Assembly: GCA_000432735.1 (NCBI GenBank) | Contig: FR887808.1 | Location: 1-64,000, forward strand | Source of the DNA: Bacteroides sp. CAG:443 | Lineage (GTDB): Bacteria > Bacteroidota > Bacteroidia > Bacteroidales > Bacteroidaceae | Length of the DNA: 64,000 nucleotides | Direction of reading: 5' to 3' | Translations under genes and position numbers: made by a program | The notes under the pieces: generated by a model | The model's database searches: none | Told to the model about the DNA's origin: nothing | Seen by the model: the letters and a program-made list of their open reading frames with translations, nothing else | Shown here: in pieces, positions 43,211 through 52,252 of the stretch | Numbering within the stretch: the stretch's first letter is position 1 | Layout of the letters: each line of letters begins with the position of its first letter

Positions 43211-45535
43211 ATGAAAAAAACTCCATTAAAAGTATGGGCCATTTGCCTGCTAACGGCAGGATGTCTGATGGCGTGCGCGCCACAAGAAACCCAAACGGGT
43301 AACCTGAATGTCATTCCACTACCCCAAGAAGTAACGGAAAATCCATCATCGGCACCTTTCGTTATCAAGCCCTCCACAACCATCGTCTATGAGGAAAGTA
43401 ATGAAAAATTGGCAAGTACCGCCCGTCTTTTAGCCGATTATATTAAAGAGGTAACAGGGACGGAAGTCAAAACAGGCGGTCAGGCAAGCAAGAACTGTAT
43501 CATCCTGAAAGTCGATCCGTCTATGACACACAAAGAGGGATACGACCTGAGCATCACTGCCGATGCCGTTACGGTAACGGGAGCTACCGAGGCCGGAGTA
43601 TTCTACGGCTGTCAGACCATCCACAAGGCACTGCCCATTACAGAGGGCAAAGCACTGGCTTCGCTGCCTGCCGGAGAGGTGAAAGACTTCCCGCAGTATA
43701 ATTACCGTGGGTTCATGATTGATGTAGGCCGTCATTTCTTTCCGAAGGAATACCTGAAGAAACTGATTGATGTCATGGCACTGCACAACATCAACTATTT
43801 CCACTGGCATCTGACCGAGGATCAGGGCTGGCGTATCGAAATCAAAAAATATCCCAAGCTAACGGAAATAGGTTCGTACCGCAAGGAAACGCTTACGGCA
43901 CCGGGATCGGGCAAGTTCGACGGCACTCCGGTAAGCGGTTACTACACGCAGGAGGATGCCAAGGAAATCGTGGCTTATGCAGCCGAACGCTTCATCACCG
44001 TAATCCCCGAAATAGACATGCCGGGACACATGCTGGCTGCGCTGGCTTCGTATCCGGAACTGGGATGTACGGGTGGTCCGTATGAAACGGCTACCAAATT
44101 CGGTGTGTTCAAGGAAGTGCTGTGTGGCGGCAATCCCAAGACATTGCAGTTTGCCAAGGATGTGGTAAACGAACTGATGGATATCTTCCCGGATGCTCCT
44201 TATATCCATATCGGAGGCGATGAATGTCCGAAAGCAGAATGGAAGAAGTGTCCGAAGTGTCAGGCTAAGATCAAGGAACTAGGACTGCGTGACACGAAGG
44301 AGCACAGCAAGGAAAACCAGCTTCAGGTGTACTTCATGAACGAAGTGGAAAAGGAAATCGCCAAACGAGGCAAGAAGATGCTGGCTTGGGACGAAATCCT
44401 GGAAGGCAACCCAAATCCTGCAACGACTACCGTCATGGCATGGACGGGCGTAAAGGCTTCCATCAAGGCTGCACAGCTGGGACATCCTACCATTGTCTGC
44501 CCCATCAGTCACCTGTATTTCAGCAATCCGGGCTACAACCGACTGAAGGGTATCAGCAGCGTGGAACGGGTATACAACTTTGAACCGCAGTCTGACAAAC
44601 TGACTCCGGAAGAGAAGAAAAACATTATCGGCGTACAGGCTTGTATCTGGACGGAATGGACGAAGGACAGCGTGAAGATGGAATGGCAGATGATGCCACG
44701 TATCGCCGCACTGAGTGAGTTGCAGTGGAGCAATCCGGCCAAGAAGGATTTGAACGGATTCCTAAAACGTCTCCGCCACCAACTGGATCTGTATCAGCTG
44801 TATGGATGTAATTATAAAAAGGATATTGAGGATGTAACGATTGACGTGGAACCGAAGGGAACAGATGGAACGGCAGTTATCCAACTGAAGACTTTCGACA
44901 ACGCACCGGTTTACTATACACTGGATGGTTCGGAACCGTCGGCAGCCTCGCAGCAGTATACGCAGCCATTTACGTTAGACAAGACCACGACCATCAAGGC
45001 AAAGGCTATCCGCAACGGACGTGAGAGTGATGTGACTGCCGAAACACTGACATACAACCTGGCTACCATGCACCCGATTACCCTGAAATGTGAGCCGGAT
45101 GAAAAATTCACTTACAAGGGTGCCAACTTGCTGGTAGACGGTATGCAGGGAGATGACAACTACCGTTCGGGACGTTACATCGGTATTTACGGTCAGGATT
45201 TCGATGCGACCATCGACTTGCAGGAGCCGAAAGAAATTTCTTCTGTATCGGTCGGTACCTATCTGGTTCCGGGCGACTATATCTTCGGTCTGACAGGACT
45301 GGAAGTTTATGGTTCTGAAGACGGCAAGGCTTACACCAAGATTGCTTCGAAGGCTATTCCTACCCTCGAAAAAGGCAGCAAGAACAATGTGCTGAAGCGA
45401 GATACCCTCAGCTTCGACAAGACGAAGGCACGTTATGTACACATCATCGGAAAGAATACTCCGGTACTTCCGAAGTGGCATCCGGGTGCAGGCAGTCAGA
45501 CTTACCTGTTCCTCGATGAAATTGCTATCAACTAA
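43211..45535 (+). CDS. Beta-N-acetylhexosaminidase, GH20, lipoprotein
   Basis: A 774-residue protein with lipobox LMAC (Cys22). Order: GH20b N-terminal domain (about 32-160); GH20 TIM barrel (163-510) with FHWHLTEDQGWRIEI, the catalytic pair Asp337-Glu338 in YIHIGGDECP, and MAWTGVKA; a chitobiase-type C-terminal segment (YYTLDGSEPSAASQQYTQPF, about 575-620); and a discoidin-like beta-sandwich to the end. It removes terminal GlcNAc or GalNAc from glycan chains by substrate-assisted catalysis. Divergent from susCD, with which it probably forms one polysaccharide utilisation locus. Confidence 0.95.
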   Translation: MKKTPLKVWAICLLTAGCLMACAPQETQTGNLNVIPLPQEVTENPSSAPFVIKPSTTIVYEESNEKLASTARLLADYIKEVTGTEVKTGGQASKNCIILKVDPSMTHKEGYDLSITADAVTVTGATEAGVFYGCQTIHKALPITEGKALASLPAGEVKDFPQYNYRGFMIDVGRHFFPKEYLKKLIDVMALHNINYFHWHLTEDQGWRIEIKKYPKLTEIGSYRKETLTAPGSGKFDGTPVSGYYTQEDAKEIVAYAAERFITVIPEIDMPGHMLAALASYPELGCTGGPYETATKFGVFKEVLCGGNPKTLQFAKDVVNELMDIFPDAPYIHIGGDECPKAEWKKCPKCQAKIKELGLRDTKEHSKENQLQVYFMNEVEKEIAKRGKKMLAWDEILEGNPNPATTTVMAWTGVKASIKAAQLGHPTIVCPISHLYFSNPGYNRLKGISSVERVYNFEPQSDKLTPEEKKNIIGVQACIWTEWTKDSVKMEWQMMPRIAALSELQWSNPAKKDLNGFLKRLRHQLDLYQLYGCNYKKDIEDVTIDVEPKGTDGTAVIQLKTFDNAPVYYTLDGSEPSAASQQYTQPFTLDKTTTIKAKAIRNGRESDVTAETLTYNLATMHPITLKCEPDEKFTYKGANLLVDGMQGDDNYRSGRYIGIYGQDFDATIDLQEPKEISSVSVGTYLVPGDYIFGLTGLEVYGSEDGKAYTKIASKAIPTLEKGSKNNVLKRDTLSFDKTKARYVHIIGKNTPVLPKWHPGAGSQTYLFLDEIAIN

Positions 45536-45585
45536 AAATAATAAACGGCTGCCGAGATAAGATGCAGCCAATATTATCATAAAAA

Positions 45586-45636
45586 AAAAGAGTCATATCA
45601 TCCTTTCATACGGAGAGTTTGATATGACTCTTTTCT
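45586..45636 (+). terminator. Terminator after the GH20 gene
   Basis: AAAAGAGTCATATCA (45586-45600) pairs with TGATATGACTCTTTT (45620-45634). The stem and the GAGTTTGATA segment match the pyrD terminator at 15251-15305, with one stem pair changed from G-C to A-T. Confidence 0.88.
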
Positions 45637-45709
45637 ATGATAACTAAATCAAGAGATAAAAAAACATCGGGACGTTTTCCCGTAATCATCGCCTGATATT
45701 TTTTTGCAT

Positions 45710-45758
45710 AATCCTCATAAATTAGGATTGCCGGATAACGGGAATTGGCGTTACTTTG
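45710..45758 (+). promoter_or_regulatory. Promoter and operator-like repeat for the TonB receptor gene
   Basis: -33 ATTG (45727-45730), 20 bp, -7 TTACTTTG (45751-45758). An inverted repeat AATCCT-N8-AGGATT (45710-45729) overlaps the -33 box and could be a repressor site. The -7 region CGTTACTTTGCAA is identical to that of the flavodoxin gene (48512-48524). Confidence 0.6.
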
Positions 45759-45789
45759 CAACCGAATTACAAAACCCACTAGACAGATT

Positions 45790-48165
45790 ATGAAACGTAC
45801 AATTCTCGCTTCGCTGGCAACTGCCGTGACGACACTCGCCTTTGCTACTCCGACCGATACAGAGATTGCATTGGTCAAGGACACTACCAAAGTTATAGAC
45901 ATCGAAGAAGTGGTGGTTATCGCCACTCCCAAGGAAAATAACCGTCTGCGCCAGCAGGCCATTTCGTCGACTTCGCTCTCGCAGAATGAGATGCGCAACA
46001 ACTCGGTGACTTCGGTTAAGGCGTTGTCGGGACTTGTACCCAATCTGTTTATCCCCGATTACGGTTCCAAGCTGACTACCTCGGTGTATGTCCGCGGTAT
46101 CGGTTCGCGTATCAACACGCCTGCCGTGGGTCTGTATGTCGACAATATTCCATTTATCGACAAGTCAGCTTTCGACTTCAACTATTCCGATATCGAACGA
46201 ATCGACGTGATGCGTGGTCCGCAGGGAACGCTGTACGGACGAAACACCATGGGTGGACTGATCCGTGTGTTTACCAAGTCGCCTTTCACATATCAAGGTA
46301 CGGATATCCGTCTGAGCGCAGCTACATACAATGACTATAAAGCCTCTCTGACTCACTACCACCGTATTTCTTCGCAGTTTGCTTTCTCTACGGGTTTCTT
46401 CTACGAGCACAAGGGAGGCTTCTTCAAGAACAGTTTCAACAACAAGCGCATCGATACGGACAATGAGTTCGGAGGTCGTTTCCGCGCTATCTACCTGCCT
46501 ACAGACAACCTGAAACTGGACCTGACGGTGAATTATGAATATACCAATCAGGGAGGTTATCCGTACGAATACACCGGACGTACCGACGGCAAGACGGAAG
46601 ATCGCAGCGACTATATCGGAAAAATATCGTATAACCGTCTCTGCGGTTACAAGCGTAACTTGCTGAATGCAGGTCTGAATCTGGAGCATCAGGCAGACAA
46701 CTTTATATTGAGCAGTGTGACAGGTTTCCAGTATCTGTACGACCAGATGAATCTGGATCAGGATTTCACCGAAGCCGACATCTATACCATCATGCAGAAG
46801 CAGAACTCGAAAACCATCAGCGAGGAACTTGTATTGAAGTCGAAGCCGGGCAACCGCTGGCAGTGGACTACGGGAGTGAGCGGATTCTATCAGTGGCTGA
46901 AAACTGACGGTCCGGTTACTTTCCAGGAAGAAGGAATCCAGAGCCTCATCGAGGATAACATCAACGCAGGACTCTCGCATCTGCCTGCCGGAGCACCTAC
47001 TTTAGCAACCAAAATTACGACACGACCCTTGCCCATTTCGGGTGTGTTCGATACACCGATTTTGAACGGTGCCATTTACCACCAGTCTACGTTCAACGAT
47101 GTGCTGGTAGAAGGTCTGTCGGTTACGGCTGGTCTGCGTCTGGACTACGAGAAGCTAAAGCTGGATTACAACTCGGTATGCGACATGAATTTCGATTTCA
47201 GCGTATCGGCTCCTTTCCTTCCAACGGCGATTGTCCGACCGCTGAATGCCAAGACGCAGTTCATCGGCAAGGAATCGACCGACTACTTGCAGTTGCTGCC
47301 TAAGTTTACCATTCAATACGCATGGAACAGCAAGAACAATGTGTATGCTACCGTCAGCAAGGGATATCGTTCGGGAGGATACAACATTCAGATGTTCTCC
47401 GACCTGATACAGAACAACATGAGAAACGATATGATGAATGCCATCAAGCAGGACGAGGTGCTCGGCAAGTTTGCCGGAATGATGCCGAACATGCCGGCTT
47501 CGGATGTCAACGTGTCGGATGCTACGCTTTACAAACCTGAATATTCATGGAACTATGAGGTTGGTTCGCACACCACCCTGTTCGACGACAAGCTGCAAGC
47601 CGACGTTGCTCTGTTCTACATGGATACGCGCAACCAGCAGATTTCACGTTTTGCCGAAAGCGGACTGGGACGTATCACGGTCAATGCGGGAAAGAGCCGC
47701 AGTCTGGGTGCCGAAGCTTCCGTGCGTGCACAGCTGACCAACGCGTTCAGCCTGAACGGAAACTACGGATATACGTACGCTACCTTTACCGACTACGTGG
47801 TGAGCGACACAGAGAACTACAACGGCAACTATGTGCCTTTCGTTCCCAAGCACACGTTCAATGTAGGAGCACAGTACGTGTTCACGATGAGAAAGGGTGC
47901 TATCTTAGACAACATTACGGTGAATGCCAACTACAAGGCTGCCGGACGTATCTACTGGACGGAACAGAACAATGCCAGTCAGGCGCTGTACGGCACACTG
48001 AACGGACGTGTCAACTTCAACAAGGGCAACGGACAGCTGGCTTTCTGGATAAACAATGCGCTTAACACCGACTATCAGGCATTCTACTTCGAAACCATGA
48101 ACAGAGGCTTTGCACAGAAAGGCCGTCCCCTTCAGGTTGGTGTGGATATCCGCTGCCGTTTCTGA
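45790..48165 (+). CDS. TonB-dependent receptor, siderophore/cofactor type
   Basis: The start is taken at 45790 (MKRTILASLATAVTTLAFA signal); the longer open frame from 45745 begins upstream of the -7 box. That gives 791 residues. There is no carboxypeptidase-like N-terminal domain. TonB-box-like IEEVVVIATP (about 36-45) is followed by a plug with SVYVRGIGSRINTPAVGLYVDNIPF and RGPQGTLYGRNTMGGLIRV, and the barrel ends VGVDIRCRF. This layout is the FepA/CirA type that takes up iron chelates or vitamin-like cofactors. Adjacent flavodoxin supports a low-iron context, as inference. Confidence 0.88.
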   Translation: MKRTILASLATAVTTLAFATPTDTEIALVKDTTKVIDIEEVVVIATPKENNRLRQQAISSTSLSQNEMRNNSVTSVKALSGLVPNLFIPDYGSKLTTSVYVRGIGSRINTPAVGLYVDNIPFIDKSAFDFNYSDIERIDVMRGPQGTLYGRNTMGGLIRVFTKSPFTYQGTDIRLSAATYNDYKASLTHYHRISSQFAFSTGFFYEHKGGFFKNSFNNKRIDTDNEFGGRFRAIYLPTDNLKLDLTVNYEYTNQGGYPYEYTGRTDGKTEDRSDYIGKISYNRLCGYKRNLLNAGLNLEHQADNFILSSVTGFQYLYDQMNLDQDFTEADIYTIMQKQNSKTISEELVLKSKPGNRWQWTTGVSGFYQWLKTDGPVTFQEEGIQSLIEDNINAGLSHLPAGAPTLATKITTRPLPISGVFDTPILNGAIYHQSTFNDVLVEGLSVTAGLRLDYEKLKLDYNSVCDMNFDFSVSAPFLPTAIVRPLNAKTQFIGKESTDYLQLLPKFTIQYAWNSKNNVYATVSKGYRSGGYNIQMFSDLIQNNMRNDMMNAIKQDEVLGKFAGMMPNMPASDVNVSDATLYKPEYSWNYEVGSHTTLFDDKLQADVALFYMDTRNQQISRFAESGLGRITVNAGKSRSLGAEASVRAQLTNAFSLNGNYGYTYATFTDYVVSDTENYNGNYVPFVPKHTFNVGAQYVFTMRKGAILDNITVNANYKAAGRIYWTEQNNASQALYGTLNGRVNFNKGNGQLAFWINNALNTDYQAFYFETMNRGFAQKGRPLQVGVDIRCRF

Positions 48166-48207
48166 TGTCCGCCTCACATTCCGTAAACCAAATAGAAACT
48201 TAAAAGC

Positions 48208-48268
48208 AAAGCATCCTCCTGTCTTTGGTCCCTTCACAACGAAGGCTAAAGCAGGAGGATGCTTTTTA
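48208..48268 (+). terminator. Terminator after the TonB receptor gene
   Basis: AAAGCATCCTCCTG (48208-48221) pairs with CAGGAGGATGCTTT (48252-48265), 14 bp, then TTATAT. A 30-nt loop carries a smaller internal pairing. The following 48269-48490 is non-coding and contains GTCA-N10-TGAC near 48431, which could bind a CRP/FNR-type regulator. Confidence 0.85.
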
Positions 48269-48490
48269 TATATTGCCCATGTTCGCGTTTCAGGCGTTTC
48301 AGCTCCGGTTCCTTTTTAATCCAGTTCTTTTTGAAAGGTGCAGGGTTTCTCCTCAGATTACGATTCTCGCTGTGTTTCTGATAGCCATATCTTTTATTTT
48401 GAGAATCACCTCAATTTCAGATTCAATTTAGGTCATAAACTTTTGTGACATAATCTTAAACGATGCGTACAAAATCATTATTTTTAGGTA

Positions 48491-48521
48491 TTTCAAAACT
48501 TCTCCAGACACCGTTACTTTG
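48491..48521 (+). promoter_or_regulatory. Flavodoxin promoter
   Basis: TTTC (48491-48494), 19 bp, TTACTTTG (48514-48521). The 13-base CGTTACTTTGCAA matches the receptor promoter at 45749-45761. Confidence 0.62.
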
Positions 48522-48551
48522 CAATGTCAAATCAACTAAAAGTATAAAGCA

Positions 48552-49058
48552 ATGAAAAAGACTGGTGTATTTTACGGTTCTACAACAGGCACAACCGAGT
48601 CTGTTGCACGCATGATAGCAAACAAGTTAGGAATTTCTTCCGGCGATGTATACGATGTAAGCAAGCTAACTGTCGATGTGGCAGGGAGCTACGAAGCGCT
48701 GATTTTAGGAACCTCTACCTGGGGCGACGGCGAATTGCAGGACGACTGGTACGACGGCATCAAGGTTTTAAAAGGGATGGATCTTTCCGGCAAGACGGTT
48801 GCCCTGTTCGGATGCGGTGACTCGGAATCTTACGCCGATACGTTCTGCGATGGCATGGGTATCTTGTTCAACGACTTGAAAGACAGTGGCTGCCGCTTCA
48901 TCGGTGCCGTTTCGGATGCCGACTATACTTACTGTTCTTCAGCTGCCGTGACCGACGGATATTTCGTGGGGCTTGCTATCGACGAAACCAACGAAGGCGA
49001 CAAGACCGAAGAGCGTATAACGGCATGGACGGAAATGCTGAAAACCGAACTTGCCTGA
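48552..49058 (+). CDS. fldA: Flavodoxin
   Basis: A 168-residue long-chain flavodoxin. The FMN phosphate loop is GSTTGTTESVA near the N-terminus; GTSTWGDGELQDDWYDG and FGCGDSESYADTFCDGMG form the two FMN-ring loops; the C-terminal half includes the extra strand of long-chain members and ends ITAWTEMLKTEL. It carries electrons in place of ferredoxin when iron is short. It has its own promoter and precedes the DUF2023 gene by 47 bp. Confidence 0.95.
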   Translation: MKKTGVFYGSTTGTTESVARMIANKLGISSGDVYDVSKLTVDVAGSYEALILGTSTWGDGELQDDWYDGIKVLKGMDLSGKTVALFGCGDSESYADTFCDGMGILFNDLKDSGCRFIGAVSDADYTYCSSAAVTDGYFVGLAIDETNEGDKTEERITAWTEMLKTELA

Positions 49059-49105
49059 AACCAACCTCCGGACAACTCTATGAATCATTCCAAACAACCA
49101 CTCCC

Positions 49106-49468
49106 ATGAAAGTAACCGAAATCAATCCCGTAGAACTGAAAGTGTTTCTGAACCACATCTATGAATACAAGAAAGGTGTGCGTCAGATGGTGCTCTACAC
49201 CACCAACAAGAAATACGAAACATTTGCCGTAAACCGGTTGAAAAGCCAGCGCATCCCGTTCGTGATTCAGCCGGTAGACGAGGAACGCATCAACTTGTTT
49301 TTCGGCAAGGCGGAATGTATCAATGCCATCCGCCTGATGGTAACCCGGCCCTTGAACCTGCTCAGTCCGGAAGAAGATTTCATTTTGGGAGCCATGTTGG
49401 GATACGATATCTGTGCACAATGTAAACGTTACTGCACACGCAAGGCTCGCACGCGTGTGGCGAATTAA
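49106..49468 (+). CDS. DUF2023 family protein
   Basis: The start is placed at 49106 (MKVTEINPVELKVFLNHIYEYKKGVRQMVLYTTNKKYE), giving 120 residues; the longer frame from 49025 would overlap the flavodoxin gene. The sequence resembles DUF2023, a small Bacteroidales family usually found next to flavodoxin. It has three cysteines near the C-terminus (CAQCKRYC). Function unknown; a role in flavodoxin use or iron response is suggested by the pairing alone. Confidence 0.82.
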   Translation: MKVTEINPVELKVFLNHIYEYKKGVRQMVLYTTNKKYETFAVNRLKSQRIPFVIQPVDEERINLFFGKAECINAIRLMVTRPLNLLSPEEDFILGAMLGYDICAQCKRYCTRKARTRVAN

Positions 49469-49479
49469 CATCATCTTGC

Positions 49480-50436
49480 CTATTCATTCAGTGCACCACA
49501 ATGCGGACAAATGCCTTTTGTCCGCATTTTTGCTCCACAGGCTCCACAGGCATACGGATATTTGTCCGACTTCCGCAGACGGTCGATACACCATACCGTG
49601 TAGGCTATCAGGCAGACATAGGCAGCATATACCCAGACATAGGTGAAGAATATATACAGGAAAATACAGTACGCAGCCAGTCCCACCAGATAGAAAAACG
49701 CGACTTCCAATTTCGTCTGATGGAAAAGATCATCGAGCATGGCTACCCCCACCAGCAGAATCAGTCCCACACAAACGATGAACAGTCCCAAGATAAAAGG
49801 TACGTCAAACGGATTCAGCGTAGGATCGTAGTAATAGTGCATCCATGTTTCCGGCACGAAATGCTGGATGCTGTTGTAGAGCGTAGCCGCTATCGCCATC
49901 AGCAGCGACAAGGTTATGGGGAACACACTGTCGATGTCATTCAGTCCGATCAGCTTGATCTGTTTCTTCCGTATCGCCCGATAGACAAACCATACGCAGA
50001 ACACGGCCATAATGAGAAAGAACGGCAAGGTATGCGAGTTGCTGAACAAATGGATGAACTGCGAAATAGGGTCAACCGGCACGATGTGTTCCAGCAGTTC
50101 ATGCTCCTGAATCCAGCCGATGGTTTCCTGATCGCGTGCCACCTTCACCCATACCGAGTCCACTGAATCCTGAGGATGGACATCAAACTCCGCCACCACC
50201 AGTTGATTTCCTCTGACGACAGGCACACTGTCCATAAACGGTAACTGATGCAGCCACAAGGTATCGGCCTCCACCTCGAAGTTACTGCTCAGCGCATACG
50301 CCCGTTCGGGCACGACAGTCGGCAGCGAATCAGTCTTCCCGTCGGCAGGCATGTCTGTCGAAGCCGCCGGCCGATAGTGGCAAGCCACGATACCGACCAG
50401 CAACAAGAGGATCAATATGTATTTACTCTTCTGCAT
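49480..50436 (-). CDS. Membrane lipoprotein with C-terminal zinc ribbon
   Basis: A 318-residue protein. It has a lipobox GIVAC (Cys19), an extracytoplasmic SH3-like part (residues 45-120, with VWVKVARDQETIGWIQEHELLE), about five hydrophobic segments (residues 137-290), and a cytoplasmic-looking C4 zinc ribbon at the end (CGACGAKMRTKGICPHC). I do not recognise a named family. Its start overlaps the end of the U32 gene by 14 bp, so the two are translationally coupled. Confidence 0.7.
   Translation of the reverse strand: MQKSKYILILLLLVGIVACHYRPAASTDMPADGKTDSLPTVVPERAYALSSNFEVEADTLWLHQLPFMDSVPVVRGNQLVVAEFDVHPQDSVDSVWVKVARDQETIGWIQEHELLEHIVPVDPISQFIHLFSNSHTLPFFLIMAVFCVWFVYRAIRKKQIKLIGLNDIDSVFPITLSLLMAIAATLYNSIQHFVPETWMHYYYDPTLNPFDVPFILGLFIVCVGLILLVGVAMLDDLFHQTKLEVAFFYLVGLAAYCIFLYIFFTYVWVYAAYVCLIAYTVWCIDRLRKSDKYPYACGACGAKMRTKGICPHCGALNE
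49499..49532 (+). terminator. Terminator lying inside the convergent zinc-ribbon gene
   Basis: AATGCGGACAAA (49500-49511) pairs with TTTGTCCGCATT (49517-49528), loop of 5, then TTTTG. It ends the flavodoxin-DUF2023 transcript 32 bp after the stop codon, but the same bases code for part of the C-terminal zinc ribbon of the gene on the minus strand. Confidence 0.8.
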
Positions 50437-52252
50437 ATACTTTCATCTGACACTGCTTACAGTCGAACTGCAAGCGGAAACGTCTGCCGTCGCCGCTGAC
50501 CAGAAAATACGGTTCGCGGTAAGGCGAGCGTACCTTATGATGTACCGGACACCAACCCATGCTGTAGCGCAGGCAGTGCTTGCAGAACATCAGCACAGCC
50601 TTTTCAGGAGCTTCTTTCTCGAATGCCGGTGCAATGCGCCGTACTCCGTGGTCGTGATAGAAAGCGGCAGCAGCACCGTTCATCACATTCCCCAAATACG
50701 TCAGTTCCTGAACCGGAAAGGCATGATGGGTTTCAGGCATACGCCAAACCTCCTGCGGATAGTTGATGCGACGAGCTTCTAGCAGCTTCTCTACCGCCCG
50801 ACGACGCAAGTCGGACAGTTCGGACGAAGGAATAAACCAGTTGTCCGACAAGGCTATTTCCACCGCCGTAGCCTCAAACGGCGTATTTCCCAGCTTGCTC
50901 AACTGGTTCTTCAGGTTCTCCTGCTGAGGAGTACGTGCCAGTTCCTTTTCTCTGGGCAAGGCAATGCTGATACGGTTCTCATCCTCATCGGCAAGCGACA
51001 GGGTAAAGCCGAAATTATTCTCTTCCAGCCTCAGCATCACGGCGATTTTCCGTTCGGCTGACTTCTTCTGCATCACCCGTTCAAACTCCTGATCGAAGTT
51101 ACGGTAAAGTTTGGTCTTGGGCTTTACACGCGGCATCTCCTGCGGATAGAGTTTGTTGCCGTCCACCCGGTTCACACGGAAGCCGCACAACTTGCCCCGT
51201 TCGTCGAGATAACACAAACCGTCGCCGTTGCTGAACGATTTTACTCCCGCTACCGTGAGGTAATTGCCCCGAATCTCCTTGACCGTTCCTACCTCCTCAC
51301 CCAACGATTTCGGTGTATCGAACGAGAAAATGCCCGGATTACGTCCGTGCGCGAAATAGTCGGTAAAGCCACGGCTGAAACTCTTGTCCAGCTGCGGACG
51401 GAAGGCGAGCTTCACCGTTCCCGACGAAGCACGTGTATATTCCTTGCGGCGCTTCAGGATGGCATCTAGTTTCTGACGGTAGTACGCCGTCACGTTCTTT
51501 ACATACGATACATCCTTCAGTCGTCCTTCTATCTTGAGCGAAGAAGCCCCTGCATCGAGCAGTGCCTCCAAGTTCTCACTCTGGTTCATATCCTTGAGCG
51601 ACAGCAAATGCTTGTTGCGCGCAATGACTTTTCCGTCGGCATCTACCATATCGAAGCCCAAGCGGCAGAACTGCGCACACTCTCCACGGTTGGCACTGCG
51701 GCCGAAGCATGCCTGACTCACGTAACACTGTCCGCTGTAACTTACACACAGCGCACCGTGCACGAAGACCTCGAGCAACGTATCGGGACAGGCAGCATGT
51801 ATTTTGGCAATCTCATCGAGCGTCAGCTCTCGTGCCAGCACCACCTGACGGAAACCGGCATCCGCCAAAAACTTGACCTTCTGCACCGTACGGTTGTCCA
51901 TCTGCGTACTGGCATGCAGCGGGATAGGCGGCAGATTGAGCTGTGTAATTCCCATATCCTGAACAATCAGCGCATCCACTCCGGCACGATACAAATCCCA
52001 GATCATCGCTTCGGTGTCCTTCAGTTCCTCGTCACGCAGGATCGTATTCACCGTGACATAAATACGGACATTGTACACATGCGCATACTGCACCAGTGCG
52101 GTAATGTCTTCCAGCGAATTGCCGGCAGCCGCACGTGCTCCGAAACGGGGAGCACCGATATACACCGCATCGGCACCATGATTGATAGCCTCGATGCCGC
52201 ACTCCAGATTTTTTGCCGGAGCCAATAGTTCGATAGGACGTTGTCTGATCAT
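50423..52252 (-). CDS. Peptidase U32 family protein, RlhA/YdcP-like
   Basis: A 609-residue protein. N-terminal U32 domain: ELLAPAKNLECGIEAINHGADAVYIGAPRFGARAAAGNS, VHGALCVSYSGQCYVSQACFGRSANRGECAQFCR, and LKIEGRLKDVSYVKNVTAYYR. The second half matches the DUF3656-like extension, ending in a C-rich segment (CKHCLRYSMGWCPVH, QFDCKQCQMKVY). Length and order are close to E. coli RlhA, which hydroxylates a cytidine in 23S rRNA; other U32 proteins modify tRNA. The precise reaction is inferred from family. Confidence 0.85.
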   Translation of the reverse strand: MIRQRPIELLAPAKNLECGIEAINHGADAVYIGAPRFGARAAAGNSLEDITALVQYAHVYNVRIYVTVNTILRDEELKDTEAMIWDLYRAGVDALIVQDMGITQLNLPPIPLHASTQMDNRTVQKVKFLADAGFRQVVLARELTLDEIAKIHAACPDTLLEVFVHGALCVSYSGQCYVSQACFGRSANRGECAQFCRLGFDMVDADGKVIARNKHLLSLKDMNQSENLEALLDAGASSLKIEGRLKDVSYVKNVTAYYRQKLDAILKRRKEYTRASSGTVKLAFRPQLDKSFSRGFTDYFAHGRNPGIFSFDTPKSLGEEVGTVKEIRGNYLTVAGVKSFSNGDGLCYLDERGKLCGFRVNRVDGNKLYPQEMPRVKPKTKLYRNFDQEFERVMQKKSAERKIAVMLRLEENNFGFTLSLADEDENRISIALPREKELARTPQQENLKNQLSKLGNTPFEATAVEIALSDNWFIPSSELSDLRRRAVEKLLEARRINYPQEVWRMPETHHAFPVQELTYLGNVMNGAAAAFYHDHGVRRIAPAFEKEAPEKAVLMFCKHCLRYSMGWCPVHHKVRSPYREPYFLVSGDGRRFRLQFDCKQCQMKVYAEE

